A stretch of DNA of 58,960 bases, from assembly GCA_029245025.1 (NCBI GenBank), contig JAQWQC010000012.1:1-58960 (forward strand). Reading direction: 5' to 3'. The notes below the pieces were generated by a model. The model made no database searches and was not told where the DNA came from. It was given only the letters and a program-made list of their open reading frames with translations. Shown piece after piece: positions 25,934-34,024 of this stretch. Position numbers and translations under genes: made by a program. Source of the stretch: Rhodospirillaceae bacterium (GTDB taxonomy: Bacteria > Pseudomonadota > Alphaproteobacteria > Rhodospirillales > Rhodospirillaceae). Every line of letters begins with the position of its first letter. The first letter of the stretch is position 1.

Positions 25934-26959
25934 CTAGGACACCTGGACAATATATTTTCCGATATTCTGGCCGTTCAGCAGACCGATAAAAGCTTCTGGC
26001 GCAGAGTCTAATCCTTCGAAGATTTTGCGCTGGTATTGAAGACCTTCGTCTTTGACAAGGTCGGCGATGGTGTTGCGTGCGTCTGCGTACTCACTGACAT
26101 GGTTGTGCACTGAGAACTGGCCGTCAAACTGCTCTGATTGGTTCCAGTCAGTCTTATTATAGTTGGAGATGATTCCGCAGCGGGTAATGCGACCGTTCTT
26201 TGACATGTGTGCCTTAATCGTCTCCGCCATTTCCCCGCCAGTGTTGTCGAAGAAATAATCAACGCCATCGGGGCAGGATTCTTTAATCGCGACATTGAGG
26301 TCTTCGGTTGTTTTGTAGTTAATAGCCGCGTCGAATCCTAGTTCATTCATTAAGTAGTCGCACTTTTCATCCGTGCTGGTTACGCCAACAACCCAGGCGT
26401 CCAATAAAAGTGCTAACTGTCCCGCCAAACAGCCAACCATACCGGCTGCGCTGGTGATGACGATTGATTCCTCTTGCTGAAGTTTTCCCTCGTGCTTGAG
26501 GGCCAAGATTGCCGTTAAACCTGGTGCGCCTAGAGGACCGATAAACTCGATGGGGTCGGCCAACTCAGGGTCACAAATTGCGACACCTTCTGGATTGTTG
26601 GTTGGGTGTGGCTCTCCGTCGGTGACTACATAATTTTGCCAGCCAAGAAAGCCCTCGACTAAATCACCTGAATTGTACTTAGGATTATTCGATTTAATAA
26701 CCACACCAAGAATAGTTCCGGGTATGACTTTGCCAATGTCCGTCATCGGCCCGTGGGGGCGCATGGCTTTATTTTCATCATTGGTCGGATTCATCATTAG
26801 CCGGATGCGCGGCTCTAGACCTATATAGAGCGTGCGAATGAGCATCTCATTCTCACCGGGCTCAGGAATTGGACCTTCTTCAATGCGAAAATCGCTCAAC
26901 TTCGGCATGCCATCAGGATAGGCGTTAAGAACAACTTTTCGGTGTGCGGTTTGGGTCAT
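25934..26959 (-). CDS. NADP-dependent medium-chain oxidoreductase (PTGR/curcumin-reductase type)
   Basis: About 341 residues from the ATG at 26959, just after the VOC gene stop (26962); an upstream in-frame start overlaps that gene. N-terminal GroES-like domain and a Rossmann domain with ITSAAGMVGCLAGQLA. DGVDYFFDNTGGEM and GRITRCGIISNYN are typical of zinc-independent alkenal/one oxidoreductases that reduce C=C bonds using NADPH. No zinc ligands. Immediately downstream of the VOC gene, so co-transcribed. Confidence 0.86.
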   Translation of the reverse strand: MTQTAHRKVVLNAYPDGMPKLSDFRIEEGPIPEPGENEMLIRTLYIGLEPRIRLMMNPTNDENKAMRPHGPMTDIGKVIPGTILGVVIKSNNPKYNSGDLVEGFLGWQNYVVTDGEPHPTNNPEGVAICDPELADPIEFIGPLGAPGLTAILALKHEGKLQQEESIVITSAAGMVGCLAGQLALLLDAWVVGVTSTDEKCDYLMNELGFDAAINYKTTEDLNVAIKESCPDGVDYFFDNTGGEMAETIKAHMSKNGRITRCGIISNYNKTDWNQSEQFDGQFSVHNHVSEYADARNTIADLVKDEGLQYQRKIFEGLDSAPEAFIGLLNGQNIGKYIVQVS

Positions 26960-26961
26960 GA

Positions 26962-27996
26962 TCAGGCCTGTAAGAAAGTCCAAATAAATTTATCCGGCGT
27001 GGTGCAAGTGAAAGCGTCAGTGCCAAACTCGTCAGATTGAATGTCCGAGAGGTCTGTACAGCCACCGGCGACACAATCTGCCTTAAACGTTACCAGATCG
27101 CGCACACGCCACGTCAGGAGGCTATGCCCAAGGCAGCCAGGTTTTGCAAGATTAGATTGATCTTCGAGGCCACTATCTGAGCTAAAGCGGAACATGAGGA
27201 GGCGGCCGGAGCGCCGTTCATCCATTCCGGCGCCCGAGCGCGGTTCCTCAAAATTTACTGACCAGTGGGTTTCTCCTTCGACCAAACTGAAGGCGCCACG
27301 GGACGCCATCGCTTCGTCCCAGGTGACTGGATGATCTGACACTCGCTTTAAGCCGAGCACGTGGTCATAAAAATCAAATACGGCGTGGTCATCGGCAGTC
27401 AGCATCAAGCCCGCGTGGGCGATTTGGGTGGCCGGGAATAGACAGTCATCATTAAATTTTCCGAGCAATTTGCTTTCATAATTGAATCGTTCCAGGAAGG
27501 CTTGGCGGGCGAGGGGCTGAACCAGGCTGTATTCGCGCACGGCAATGATCATGTCATGGAAAGGTACTGGGGCTTTACCGCCAAACAGATCTGGGTTGTA
27601 GGCCGAAAGGTCAATAAAGGTCGGCGGCAAATCATAGATTGGTTGGCCAGCTTTCTGGGCGACCCGGGCATGATTGGATATATCCGACGCGGAGCGGACA
27701 AATTGTCCTGCCCACCTGTTTCCGTGCCCGCGGAAGTGTCGAATACCTAGACCATCATTTATGGGCTGATCCCATTTCATCAATCGAATGAGGCCATGAT
27801 CAGAGTCCATATGGAGCAGGCGACGGCTGGACAGCGTGCTTTTATGGCCAAAGAGAGACTCTGCGCGATCTGCGTCCAGTGAGCCTTCTGGACCATTTCG
27901 AAAGCCAAAGCTCTTCCAGTAACGGGTTGCGTCGTCCAGATCTGGGACCCCGATACAGGTTTCGAAAAGCCCACCAACTGCTTGAGGTTCTGACAT
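26962..27996 (-). CDS. Two-domain VOC (glyoxalase/dioxygenase fold) protein
   Basis: 344 residues. VGGLFETCIGVPDLDDATRYW at the start and GLMLTADDHAVFDFYDHVLGL in the second half are the beginnings of two VOC modules. The acidic/His ligands of metal-dependent members are not certain from reading. VOC proteins include glyoxalase I, extradiol dioxygenases and epimerases. The gene precedes a C=C reductase in the same operon and is divergent from two flavin amine oxidases, with two palindromes in the gap. A role in the same catabolic route is an inference. Confidence 0.75.
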   Translation of the reverse strand: MSEPQAVGGLFETCIGVPDLDDATRYWKSFGFRNGPEGSLDADRAESLFGHKSTLSSRRLLHMDSDHGLIRLMKWDQPINDGLGIRHFRGHGNRWAGQFVRSASDISNHARVAQKAGQPIYDLPPTFIDLSAYNPDLFGGKAPVPFHDMIIAVREYSLVQPLARQAFLERFNYESKLLGKFNDDCLFPATQIAHAGLMLTADDHAVFDFYDHVLGLKRVSDHPVTWDEAMASRGAFSLVEGETHWSVNFEEPRSGAGMDERRSGRLLMFRFSSDSGLEDQSNLAKPGCLGHSLLTWRVRDLVTFKADCVAGGCTDLSDIQSDEFGTDAFTCTTPDKFIWTFLQA

Positions 27997-28059
27997 GTGT
28001 GGAATTCTCCAGTCTCAGCTATCGCATCCTACCGCAGCGTGGTCATTCGGCAACCCGCA

Positions 28060-28074
28060 GATTGCTGAGCAATC
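28060..28074. promoter_or_regulatory. Candidate operator 1, VOC / amine oxidase divergent region
   Basis: GATTGCT-G-AGCAATC, a perfect 15-base dyad about 90 bases before the amine oxidase start and 60 bases before the VOC start. Confidence 0.4.
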
Positions 28075-28112
28075 GCTGGCCTTTACCCTGTTCGCGGATC
28101 GCCTCACAATCA

Positions 28113-28126
28113 TGTCCATATGGACA
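28113..28126. promoter_or_regulatory. Candidate operator 2, VOC / amine oxidase divergent region
   Basis: TGTCCATATGGACA, a perfect uninterrupted 14-base palindrome 36 bases upstream of the amine oxidase ATG, where a repressor would block a promoter. It differs in sequence from the palindrome at 28060-28074. Confidence 0.45.
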
Positions 28127-28161
28127 GTTTTTGAGCACGTTTTAAAAGGGAACTATCGACC

Positions 28162-29619
28162 ATGAGTAAGTACTACTTCAGTCGCCGGACGGCACTTAAA
28201 AGCGCCGGGGCAGCCGCCATCACCACAAGCATTGGTGTTGGCATGGCCCCTCGGTCGGTGCGGGCACAAAACGATTCAGACGTGCTCATTATCGGCGCCG
28301 GTCTTTCAGGTTTGGCGGCCGCTCATGTGCTGCAGGATGAAGGGTGCAGCGTTCAAGTGATTGAAGGTCGGGGTCGCATCGGTGGGCGTGTCTTGTCTCT
28401 GAGCGATATACCGGGCAACCCGGAAGCAGGTGGCAACGGCATCGGTGGTGGCTACGGGCGAGTGATCGATGCGGCTGAGCGCTTTGGGGCTAAGCTCAAC
28501 AACATAATTGATCGTGCTCCCCTTATTCTGAATCGAAGTCTGTTTCTCGATGGCCAAATGATAAGCCAGGAAGATTGGCCCAGCCATCCGCGCAACGTGC
28601 TACCCGAACAATTCAAAGAAATGATGCCTTGGTCGTTTGTACCTATCTTTATCATTCAGAATAACCCTCTTGATTCCTATGAAGATTGGTACGATCCCAA
28701 GACGGCACCATTTGATATCTCAGTGCACGAATGGTTCCGATCCAAGGGGATAACAGACGAACAGATCAATCTCGCGTACAACATCAACTCAGACTTTGGA
28801 AACTCGTCTCACGACGTTTCTGCGCTCATGCTGATGTTTGTCTACGCGTGGGGAATGATGCAGCGGTCTAATGTCCCGCGCGCGACCTACGCTGCCATAG
28901 GAGGCAACCAGCGTATTCCAGAAGCAATGGCGGCTGCCCTTAAGAATGAAGTGCATCTGGGACGTAAAGTGATGGGCATAAGTAGCGATGATTCTGGCGC
29001 AGAGGCGCACTGCGATGACGGCACTGTATATCGTGCTAAGCGGATTATTTCTTCTATTCCGTTCTCGGTATTACGCACCATGAAGATTGAACCCGGCCTT
29101 TCAGGTGTCCAGCACCAGGCAGTGCAGACGTTGGGCAAACAATTGCTTACCCAATCTCATTTGGTGGCGAAGGAACCGTTCTGGGAAGAAGACGGCAAGC
29201 CCATTGGCATGTTCTCAGATAGTGTCCTTGGCAATGTGATGGCGCAGCATTTCGGAGATAGGCCCGAAGAAGTCACAAGTATCACTTGTTGGCACCGTGG
29301 CTGGAAAGCGCAACAAGTTGACCAGCTGCCTGAAGAAGACGCCAAGCAAATGGTGCTCGATACTTGGGCTGAGCAGCGCCCGGCATCAAAGGGCAAGCTT
29401 GAAGTCGCTGGCTTTAAGTCTTGGTACAATGACCCGTTCTCGTCCGGTGACTGGGCGGTCTGGAAGCCAGGTCAGATTAAAGATTTCATCGGCAAAATGT
29501 CCGAGCCTCACGGTAATTTGCATTTCTGCGGCGAGCATACGGCACTTTCTAATCGTGGTATGGAAGGCGCCATGGAATCAGGTGAGCGTGTGGCTTTCGA
29601 GGTGATGGATGCAATCTAG
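28162..29619 (+). CDS. Tat-exported flavin-containing amine oxidase (first of pair)
   Basis: 485 residues. Tat signal FSRRTALKSAG with mature start after VRAQ (about residue 36). The FAD-binding VLIIGAGLSGLAAA (about 41-54) and VIEGRGRIGGR follow. The C-terminal FAD motif is HFCGEHTALSNRGMEGAMESGERVA, typical of monoamine oxidase/L-amino-acid oxidase proteins that oxidise amines to imines with H2O2 release. The aromatic cage cannot be judged by eye. The next gene starts 11 bases before this stop and encodes a close paralogue, so the two are translationally coupled, perhaps as a heterodimer. Location should be periplasmic. Confidence 0.88.
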   Translation: MSKYYFSRRTALKSAGAAAITTSIGVGMAPRSVRAQNDSDVLIIGAGLSGLAAAHVLQDEGCSVQVIEGRGRIGGRVLSLSDIPGNPEAGGNGIGGGYGRVIDAAERFGAKLNNIIDRAPLILNRSLFLDGQMISQEDWPSHPRNVLPEQFKEMMPWSFVPIFIIQNNPLDSYEDWYDPKTAPFDISVHEWFRSKGITDEQINLAYNINSDFGNSSHDVSALMLMFVYAWGMMQRSNVPRATYAAIGGNQRIPEAMAAALKNEVHLGRKVMGISSDDSGAEAHCDDGTVYRAKRIISSIPFSVLRTMKIEPGLSGVQHQAVQTLGKQLLTQSHLVAKEPFWEEDGKPIGMFSDSVLGNVMAQHFGDRPEEVTSITCWHRGWKAQQVDQLPEEDAKQMVLDTWAEQRPASKGKLEVAGFKSWYNDPFSSGDWAVWKPGQIKDFIGKMSEPHGNLHFCGEHTALSNRGMEGAMESGERVAFEVMDAI

Positions 29620-31045
29620 TACAGTAACGCGGCGCACTGCGCTTGCGACAGTAGGCGTAACATTGGCTGCATCGGGGTTAGTTCCAAAACCACTGCGGGC
29701 GCAAAACAGGACCGATGTTCTTGTTGTGGGCGCTGGACTGTCGGGTCTTAATGCCGCGTTGTTGCTCGAAGAACAGGGCTTCAAGGTACAGGTAATCGAG
29801 GGCCGTGACCGCATTGGTGGTCGGTTGCTTTCTCTTCGCGACATTCCTGGAAACCCTGAAGCCGGAGGTAATGGAATTGGCTCCGGCTATGGCCGGATGA
29901 TTGACACGGTTGAGCGTCTTGAAATTCCGATGCTTAATTCGGCTGGACGTGCCCAAATCACACCTTTCGAGCTGTATTTAGACGGTGAGCGTATTTCGGG
30001 TGAGCAATGGCCAACCCATCCGCGCAATATTTTGCCAGAGGCGTTCAAGGCCTTTAGCCCACGACTTGTTCCTTTGGTTTTGCTTCGACAAACAAACCCC
30101 TTAGCGTCTTTTGAAGATTGGTACGATCCGAAATCGAAACCACATGACATATCTGTATATGACGTATTCAAGAAAAATGGGTTCACTGACGATCAGATTG
30201 ACCTGACCTTTAACCTCAACGTGTCTTATGGCACGTCTGCCCACGACGTATCTGCCCTAATGATGTGGTTCAATGATGGTTGGGTTGCCTCTATGGAAGG
30301 AGGGCCGCCCACTCAGCTGTCTGCAATTGGTGGCAACATGACGATCCCGGAAACCATGGCAAAAGCGCTGAGCGGGGAAGTTCACTTGGAGCGCGAGGTT
30401 GTCGGGGTTCGTCAAGACGGTAATGGCGCAGAAGTCGTATGTGCCGATGGTACTGTCTATAAGGCAGACCATGTTGTCTCTTCATTACCCTTGCCGGTGA
30501 TGCGGTATATTAAGTTTGATCCATTTTTACCATCGGTTCAGTCCAAGGCGATTTCAATGGTGCCTTACTTCCCGATGACTCAAGTGCATCTGGTCGCCAA
30601 AGATCCGTTTTGGGAAGACGACGAGTGGTCGCCGGATATGTGGACTGATACTGTTGCGGGGCATGTGATTGCCAATCGACACAATGTTAACAACTCGGAT
30701 GTTACAAGCCTGACTGCCTGGGCGCGCGGATTTACGGCGCACAAATTAGATCAGGTAAGTCCAGAAGAAGGGATGGCTTGGGTCGTCTCGGAATTTGAAC
30801 GTATTCGCCCCAGCGCAAAAGGAAAGCTCGAATCCCGATATATTAAGTCTTGGATGCGGGATCCTTTTGCCGGTGGTGACTATGCAGTCTGGCAGCCGGG
30901 CCAAGTGACCGAGTTTCTTCATGCGACGGGTCAGGCGCATGGACGTGTACACTTTTGTGGTGAACACACCGCGCTGTCAAACCGAGGTATGGAGGGGGCG
31001 ATGGAATCCGGAGAGCGTGCAGCTTTCGAAATTATGAATATCTAG
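29609..31045 (+). CDS. Tat-exported flavin-containing amine oxidase (second of pair)
   Basis: 478 residues. Signal VTRRTALATVGVTLAAS, mature start about residue 31. FAD motif VLVVGAGLSGLNAA (about 37-50), VIEGRDRIGGRLL, and C-terminal HFCGEHTALSNRGMEGAMESGERAA. Shares long blocks with the upstream gene (DIPGNPEAGGNGIG, FEDWYDPK, HDVSALM), so a tandem duplication with divergence. Overlaps the preceding gene by 11 bases in another frame. Likely oxidises an amine or a related substrate in the periplasm. Converges with the lipocalin-like gene at 31047. Confidence 0.88.
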   Translation: MQSSTVTRRTALATVGVTLAASGLVPKPLRAQNRTDVLVVGAGLSGLNAALLLEEQGFKVQVIEGRDRIGGRLLSLRDIPGNPEAGGNGIGSGYGRMIDTVERLEIPMLNSAGRAQITPFELYLDGERISGEQWPTHPRNILPEAFKAFSPRLVPLVLLRQTNPLASFEDWYDPKSKPHDISVYDVFKKNGFTDDQIDLTFNLNVSYGTSAHDVSALMMWFNDGWVASMEGGPPTQLSAIGGNMTIPETMAKALSGEVHLEREVVGVRQDGNGAEVVCADGTVYKADHVVSSLPLPVMRYIKFDPFLPSVQSKAISMVPYFPMTQVHLVAKDPFWEDDEWSPDMWTDTVAGHVIANRHNVNNSDVTSLTAWARGFTAHKLDQVSPEEGMAWVVSEFERIRPSAKGKLESRYIKSWMRDPFAGGDYAVWQPGQVTEFLHATGQAHGRVHFCGEHTALSNRGMEGAMESGERAAFEIMNI

Positions 31046-31046
31046 C

Positions 31047-31742
31047 TTAAGGATTCCATGTGGTGGCGGTTTTAGTCATCGCTCCCAGTTCGTAGACGCT
31101 GCCTTCTTTATCACCACTGGAAACAAGCATACGGGCCAGCATGTGGTGGGGGCCTGTCCGCCACACGTGCAGCTCTTTGCCGAAAGATGTTGCCCAGATA
31201 AAGCGTTCGCAGTCAAACCGACCAGCTGGAAGGTCTAAGGTTTCTGTCCCGTCATACCTGGCTTCGCTAGGAATTTTTTCACCGTGGCCTAACGTGCGAC
31301 CGTTCCAGGTGTTGGAGACGGAATGCGGTAAAATTTTCTGCATCTCATTGGTCGAGGTGTCCATGAAACACATTTTCCACGAATCATGGATGATGTTGTG
31401 AAAGCCGATGGTCATGTGAGGCGGCGCGTCAAATTCTGCATAGTCGACATCGCCGTCCGGCGCAAAAACATATGAGTGAAGACGGTCACCTGTAAGTCGG
31501 CGTAACACCGAACCCTGTGGCTCACCCTTATAAAAAAGGCGACCGAGGCATTCGATTGGCCGCCAATCTGCGGCAACGGTCTGATTCACATCGCGTAGCA
31601 GGTCACCTTTAGGTGACTGCGTCACTGTGCGAAGCGTGCGAGAGCCACCAGGATTGGCGGTGAGCAGGAACCGCTCATACATCTGAGGGCTACCGCTAGG
31701 CTCGGTTATTAAAATATGTCCTTCGTAGATGTCGAAACTCAT
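31047..31742 (-). CDS. Protein of unknown function, probably beta-rich
   Basis: 231 residues, no signal peptide. The sequence is rich in alternating strand-like segments: MYERFLLTANPGGSRTLRTV, RLHSYVFAPDGDVDYAEF, GTETLDLPAGRFDCERFIWAT, ELHVWRTGPHHMLARM. The ETLDLPAGRFDCERF then HVW...P pattern is reminiscent of DUF3108/DUF6134-like barrel proteins, which I cannot confirm. A lipocalin-like ligand-binding role is possible. It ends 2 bases after the amine oxidase stop on the opposite strand. Divergent from the second nitrilase-fold gene. Confidence 0.6.
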   Translation of the reverse strand: MSFDIYEGHILITEPSGSPQMYERFLLTANPGGSRTLRTVTQSPKGDLLRDVNQTVAADWRPIECLGRLFYKGEPQGSVLRRLTGDRLHSYVFAPDGDVDYAEFDAPPHMTIGFHNIIHDSWKMCFMDTSTNEMQKILPHSVSNTWNGRTLGHGEKIPSEARYDGTETLDLPAGRFDCERFIWATSFGKELHVWRTGPHHMLARMLVSSGDKEGSVYELGAMTKTATTWNP

Positions 31743-31849
31743 TGCCTAAACTTCGAAAGTGCGCTCAAATTTGGTTTGATTGAGTATACATAACTTGTTC
31801 CAGTTTGTCGGGTAGTTTGGGCTGATCGAAACATACAGACAAGGAATAG

Positions 31850-32032
31850 GCCACGAAAAACGCATCTAATCCTTTTGCTCACGCGACCCGCAGCGTGTGG
31901 ACCGTGGAAGGCGAAGATAGCTAGTCCTTCGTTATTTAAGATGTCGAGGCGGAAGACGGCCTTATCCTCAACGGTGCGCGCACGGTTGCCTTGTTACAGC
32001 AAAAGTCCCGCCTGGGGGCGGATAGTTCATAG
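31850..32032 (+). pseudogene. Decayed reading frame upstream of the second nitrilase-fold gene
   Basis: The 313-base gap 31743-32055 has no intact gene. On the plus strand one frame reads protein-like for 61 codons with two internal stops: NPFAHATRSVWTVEGEDS, stop at 31922, four codons, stop at 31937, then DVEAEDGLILNGARTVALLQ and on to a stop at 32030. The in-frame continuation across stops looks like a gene decayed by point mutations. The DGLILNGAR part is reminiscent of flavin-dependent monooxygenase or acyl-CoA dehydrogenase loops, but I cannot name it. Chance is possible. Confidence 0.3.
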
Positions 32033-32055
32033 AATCGCATTAGAGGGGTCGCCGC

Positions 32056-33117
32056 ATGTCAGATCCGAATACGACATTTACTGCCACGGCATTACAGATT
32101 GACTGTCACGCAGTGAACGGATGTGCTGACCGTGCAGAATCTTCCGCGCAGATGCTCAAACAGATTGAAAGTATGGGTGCTGCGATAAAGACTATTGATC
32201 TATTTACAATGGGCTTTAATGGAACGAAGACCAAACTGTTCGTGTTACCCGAATACTTTCTGTCTAGTTTCCCGATGGGGGAGCCTATTGCCCGGTGGCA
32301 AGAAATTGGGTCAATACCCATGGATGGACCTGAGTACGAAGCACTTGGCAAAATCGCTCAGTCCAATAACTGTTTTCTATCAGGCAATGTTTACGAAATC
32401 GACCCGAATTTCTCTGAACTCTACTTTCAGACGTGCTTTGTCATTGGATCGAGCGGTGATGTGGTGTTGCGCTATCGCCGATTGATCTCGCAGTTTGCAC
32501 CGGGCCCCTACGATGTGCTGGACAAGTACCTTGATCTTTACGGTGCTGAAGCAATTTTTCCAGTGGCGGATACAGAGATTGGTAAGATCGGCTGTGTGGC
32601 GTCGGAAGAAATTTTATATCCAGAGATATCTCGATGCCTTGCGATGCGGGGTATGGAAATTCTATGTCACTCGACATCTGAGGTTGGCGCACCAATGCTG
32701 ACACCGAAGGAAATTTGCAGACGAGCACGGGCGGTTGAGAACATGTGTTACGTTGTTTCATCAAACACGGCGAGCATCAAAGGGACACCGATCCCTGCAG
32801 AGTCCACGGGCGGGATGTCTAAGATCGTAGATTATAAAGGGTTAGTTTTGGCCGAGGCTTACACAGGCGAAACATTCTGTGCGAGCGCAATGCTAGACAT
32901 GGATAGTCTGCGTAAAGTACGCAAACATTCAGGCATGACCAACCTTTTGTCGCGTCAGCCTTTCGACCTTTATGCGCAGCAGTATGGCAGGCATACTTTT
33001 GTGGAGCCCAATGGAATGCTTGAGAATGGTGAGGTGAAGGTGCCGGGTCGCGCTTTCTTTGTTCAACGCCAGCAAGAGGTGTTAGAGCGTCTGGGTAAAG
33101 AGGGAATACTTTCGTGA
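32056..33117 (+). CDS. Nitrilase-superfamily protein lacking catalytic Cys and Lys
   Basis: 353 residues, no signal peptide, GAGGGG 9 bases upstream. The fold motifs are present: KLFVLPEYFLSSFPMG (Glu66), GDVVLRYRRLISQF, IGKIGCVASEEILYPEISR, and AMRGMEILCHSTSE. Aligned with aliphatic amidases, the catalytic Lys of KYRK is Arg142 and the catalytic Cys position is Ser183, with the correct spacing on both sides; a cysteine is found three residues earlier (C180). The catalytic triad thus reads Glu-Arg-Ser, so hydrolysis by the usual mechanism is unlikely. It could be a pseudoenzyme, binding or scaffold protein, or use a different chemistry. The Tat-exported paralogue (405-1544) keeps the triad. 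Confidence 0.82.
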   Translation: MSDPNTTFTATALQIDCHAVNGCADRAESSAQMLKQIESMGAAIKTIDLFTMGFNGTKTKLFVLPEYFLSSFPMGEPIARWQEIGSIPMDGPEYEALGKIAQSNNCFLSGNVYEIDPNFSELYFQTCFVIGSSGDVVLRYRRLISQFAPGPYDVLDKYLDLYGAEAIFPVADTEIGKIGCVASEEILYPEISRCLAMRGMEILCHSTSEVGAPMLTPKEICRRARAVENMCYVVSSNTASIKGTPIPAESTGGMSKIVDYKGLVLAEAYTGETFCASAMLDMDSLRKVRKHSGMTNLLSRQPFDLYAQQYGRHTFVEPNGMLENGEVKVPGRAFFVQRQQEVLERLGKEGILS

Positions 33118-33297
33118 GCAGAGTGGTAGATTTTACGCATAGTGCTGACGGTCGTATAATTGGCATTTCCATATGCGTGTTCAACAGAGGTGGGCAGCGA
33201 AGAGCGGTGTGAGGACCTCAAATAAAAAGATAAATTCGAATGGACACTTGATGAGACTGCGGATCACGGCAGGAGCTGTATTTTTTAGTGAGCCATC

Positions 33298-33651
33298 ATG
33301 ATCACAGCTCTTGTTACCTTTGATTCAAACCCAGATCGTCCAGAGATGTATCCTAAAGATAAACTGTCGCTCTATGAGATGATCGCACCAAAGTATCAAA
33401 ATATCCCTAGTTTGATATGTAATTATTTTATGGGCAGCGGAGACCTGGCAGGCGGTTGGTATGAATGGGACGCCATGGATGATGCGAAGGCTTATTACAC
33501 GCTAGCTTGGCGTCAATTCATAACGAAGGCATATGGCCCGATTCTAAAAATTGAAGACTTTGATTGCCCGTGCGCGATCGATACCACGTGTGGTGGAGTA
33601 TGTATCGTGCTGGAAGTCCGAGAAGCAGCAGAGAAAGACGCTACCCAATGA
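33298..33651 (+). CDS. YdhR-like ferredoxin-fold (putative monooxygenase) protein
   Basis: 117 residues. The segment LYEMIAPKYQNIPSLICNYFMG, then GGWYEWDAMDDAKAYY and KAYGPILKIEDFDCPCAID, follow the YdhR/ABM small dimeric alpha-beta barrel pattern: a strand, a helix, a GG-WYEW strand and a helix rich in A/Y. Such proteins are linked to oxidation or decarboxylation of aromatic metabolites, without cofactor in some cases. Cysteines near the end (CPC, TTCGGVC) are unusual. Its stop overlaps the next start (ATGA), indicating coupling with the NTF2-like gene. Confidence 0.68.
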   Translation: MITALVTFDSNPDRPEMYPKDKLSLYEMIAPKYQNIPSLICNYFMGSGDLAGGWYEWDAMDDAKAYYTLAWRQFITKAYGPILKIEDFDCPCAIDTTCGGVCIVLEVREAAEKDATQ

Positions 33652-34019
33652 GTAAGGAAAAGGTCAAAAAATTTCTACGTATTATGGAAGAGCGAGACCT
33701 TGAAGCCGCACGGACGTTTCTCGCGTCAGATTTTAGTATGACATTCCCTGGCGGCGTAACGATGATATCCCTCGACGAGCTGGTTGAATGGTCGATGGGC
33801 CGCTACAAATCAATCAGTAAAACTTTTGAGGGTTTTGATGAGTTCCAAGAAGGCGATGAAACGGTGGTGTACAGCACTGGAATGTTAAACGGGGAGGCTT
33901 TGGACGGCTCCGCGATCAGTGAAGTGCGATATATCGACCGGTTCGTGTTTCGTGACGGGTTGATGGTCGAGCAACAAGTATGGAACGACTTGGCTGATGT
34001 TCTGCCTAAGTCGCCTTAA
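33648..34019 (+). CDS. NTF2/SnoaL-like protein
   Basis: 123 residues, from the ATG in the ATGA overlap with the YdhR-like gene. Helix VKKFLRIMEERDLEAAR, DFSMTFPGGVTM and ISEVRYIDRFVFRDGLMVEQQVWND match the protein at 21448 strongly, so the two are paralogues although 12 kb apart. It precedes the FAD oxidase by 5 bases, making a three-gene unit YdhR-like / NTF2 / FAD oxidase. Likely a small-molecule-binding or isomerase-type protein. Confidence 0.78.
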   Translation: MSKEKVKKFLRIMEERDLEAARTFLASDFSMTFPGGVTMISLDELVEWSMGRYKSISKTFEGFDEFQEGDETVVYSTGMLNGEALDGSAISEVRYIDRFVFRDGLMVEQQVWNDLADVLPKSP

Positions 34020-34024
34020 TCTTA

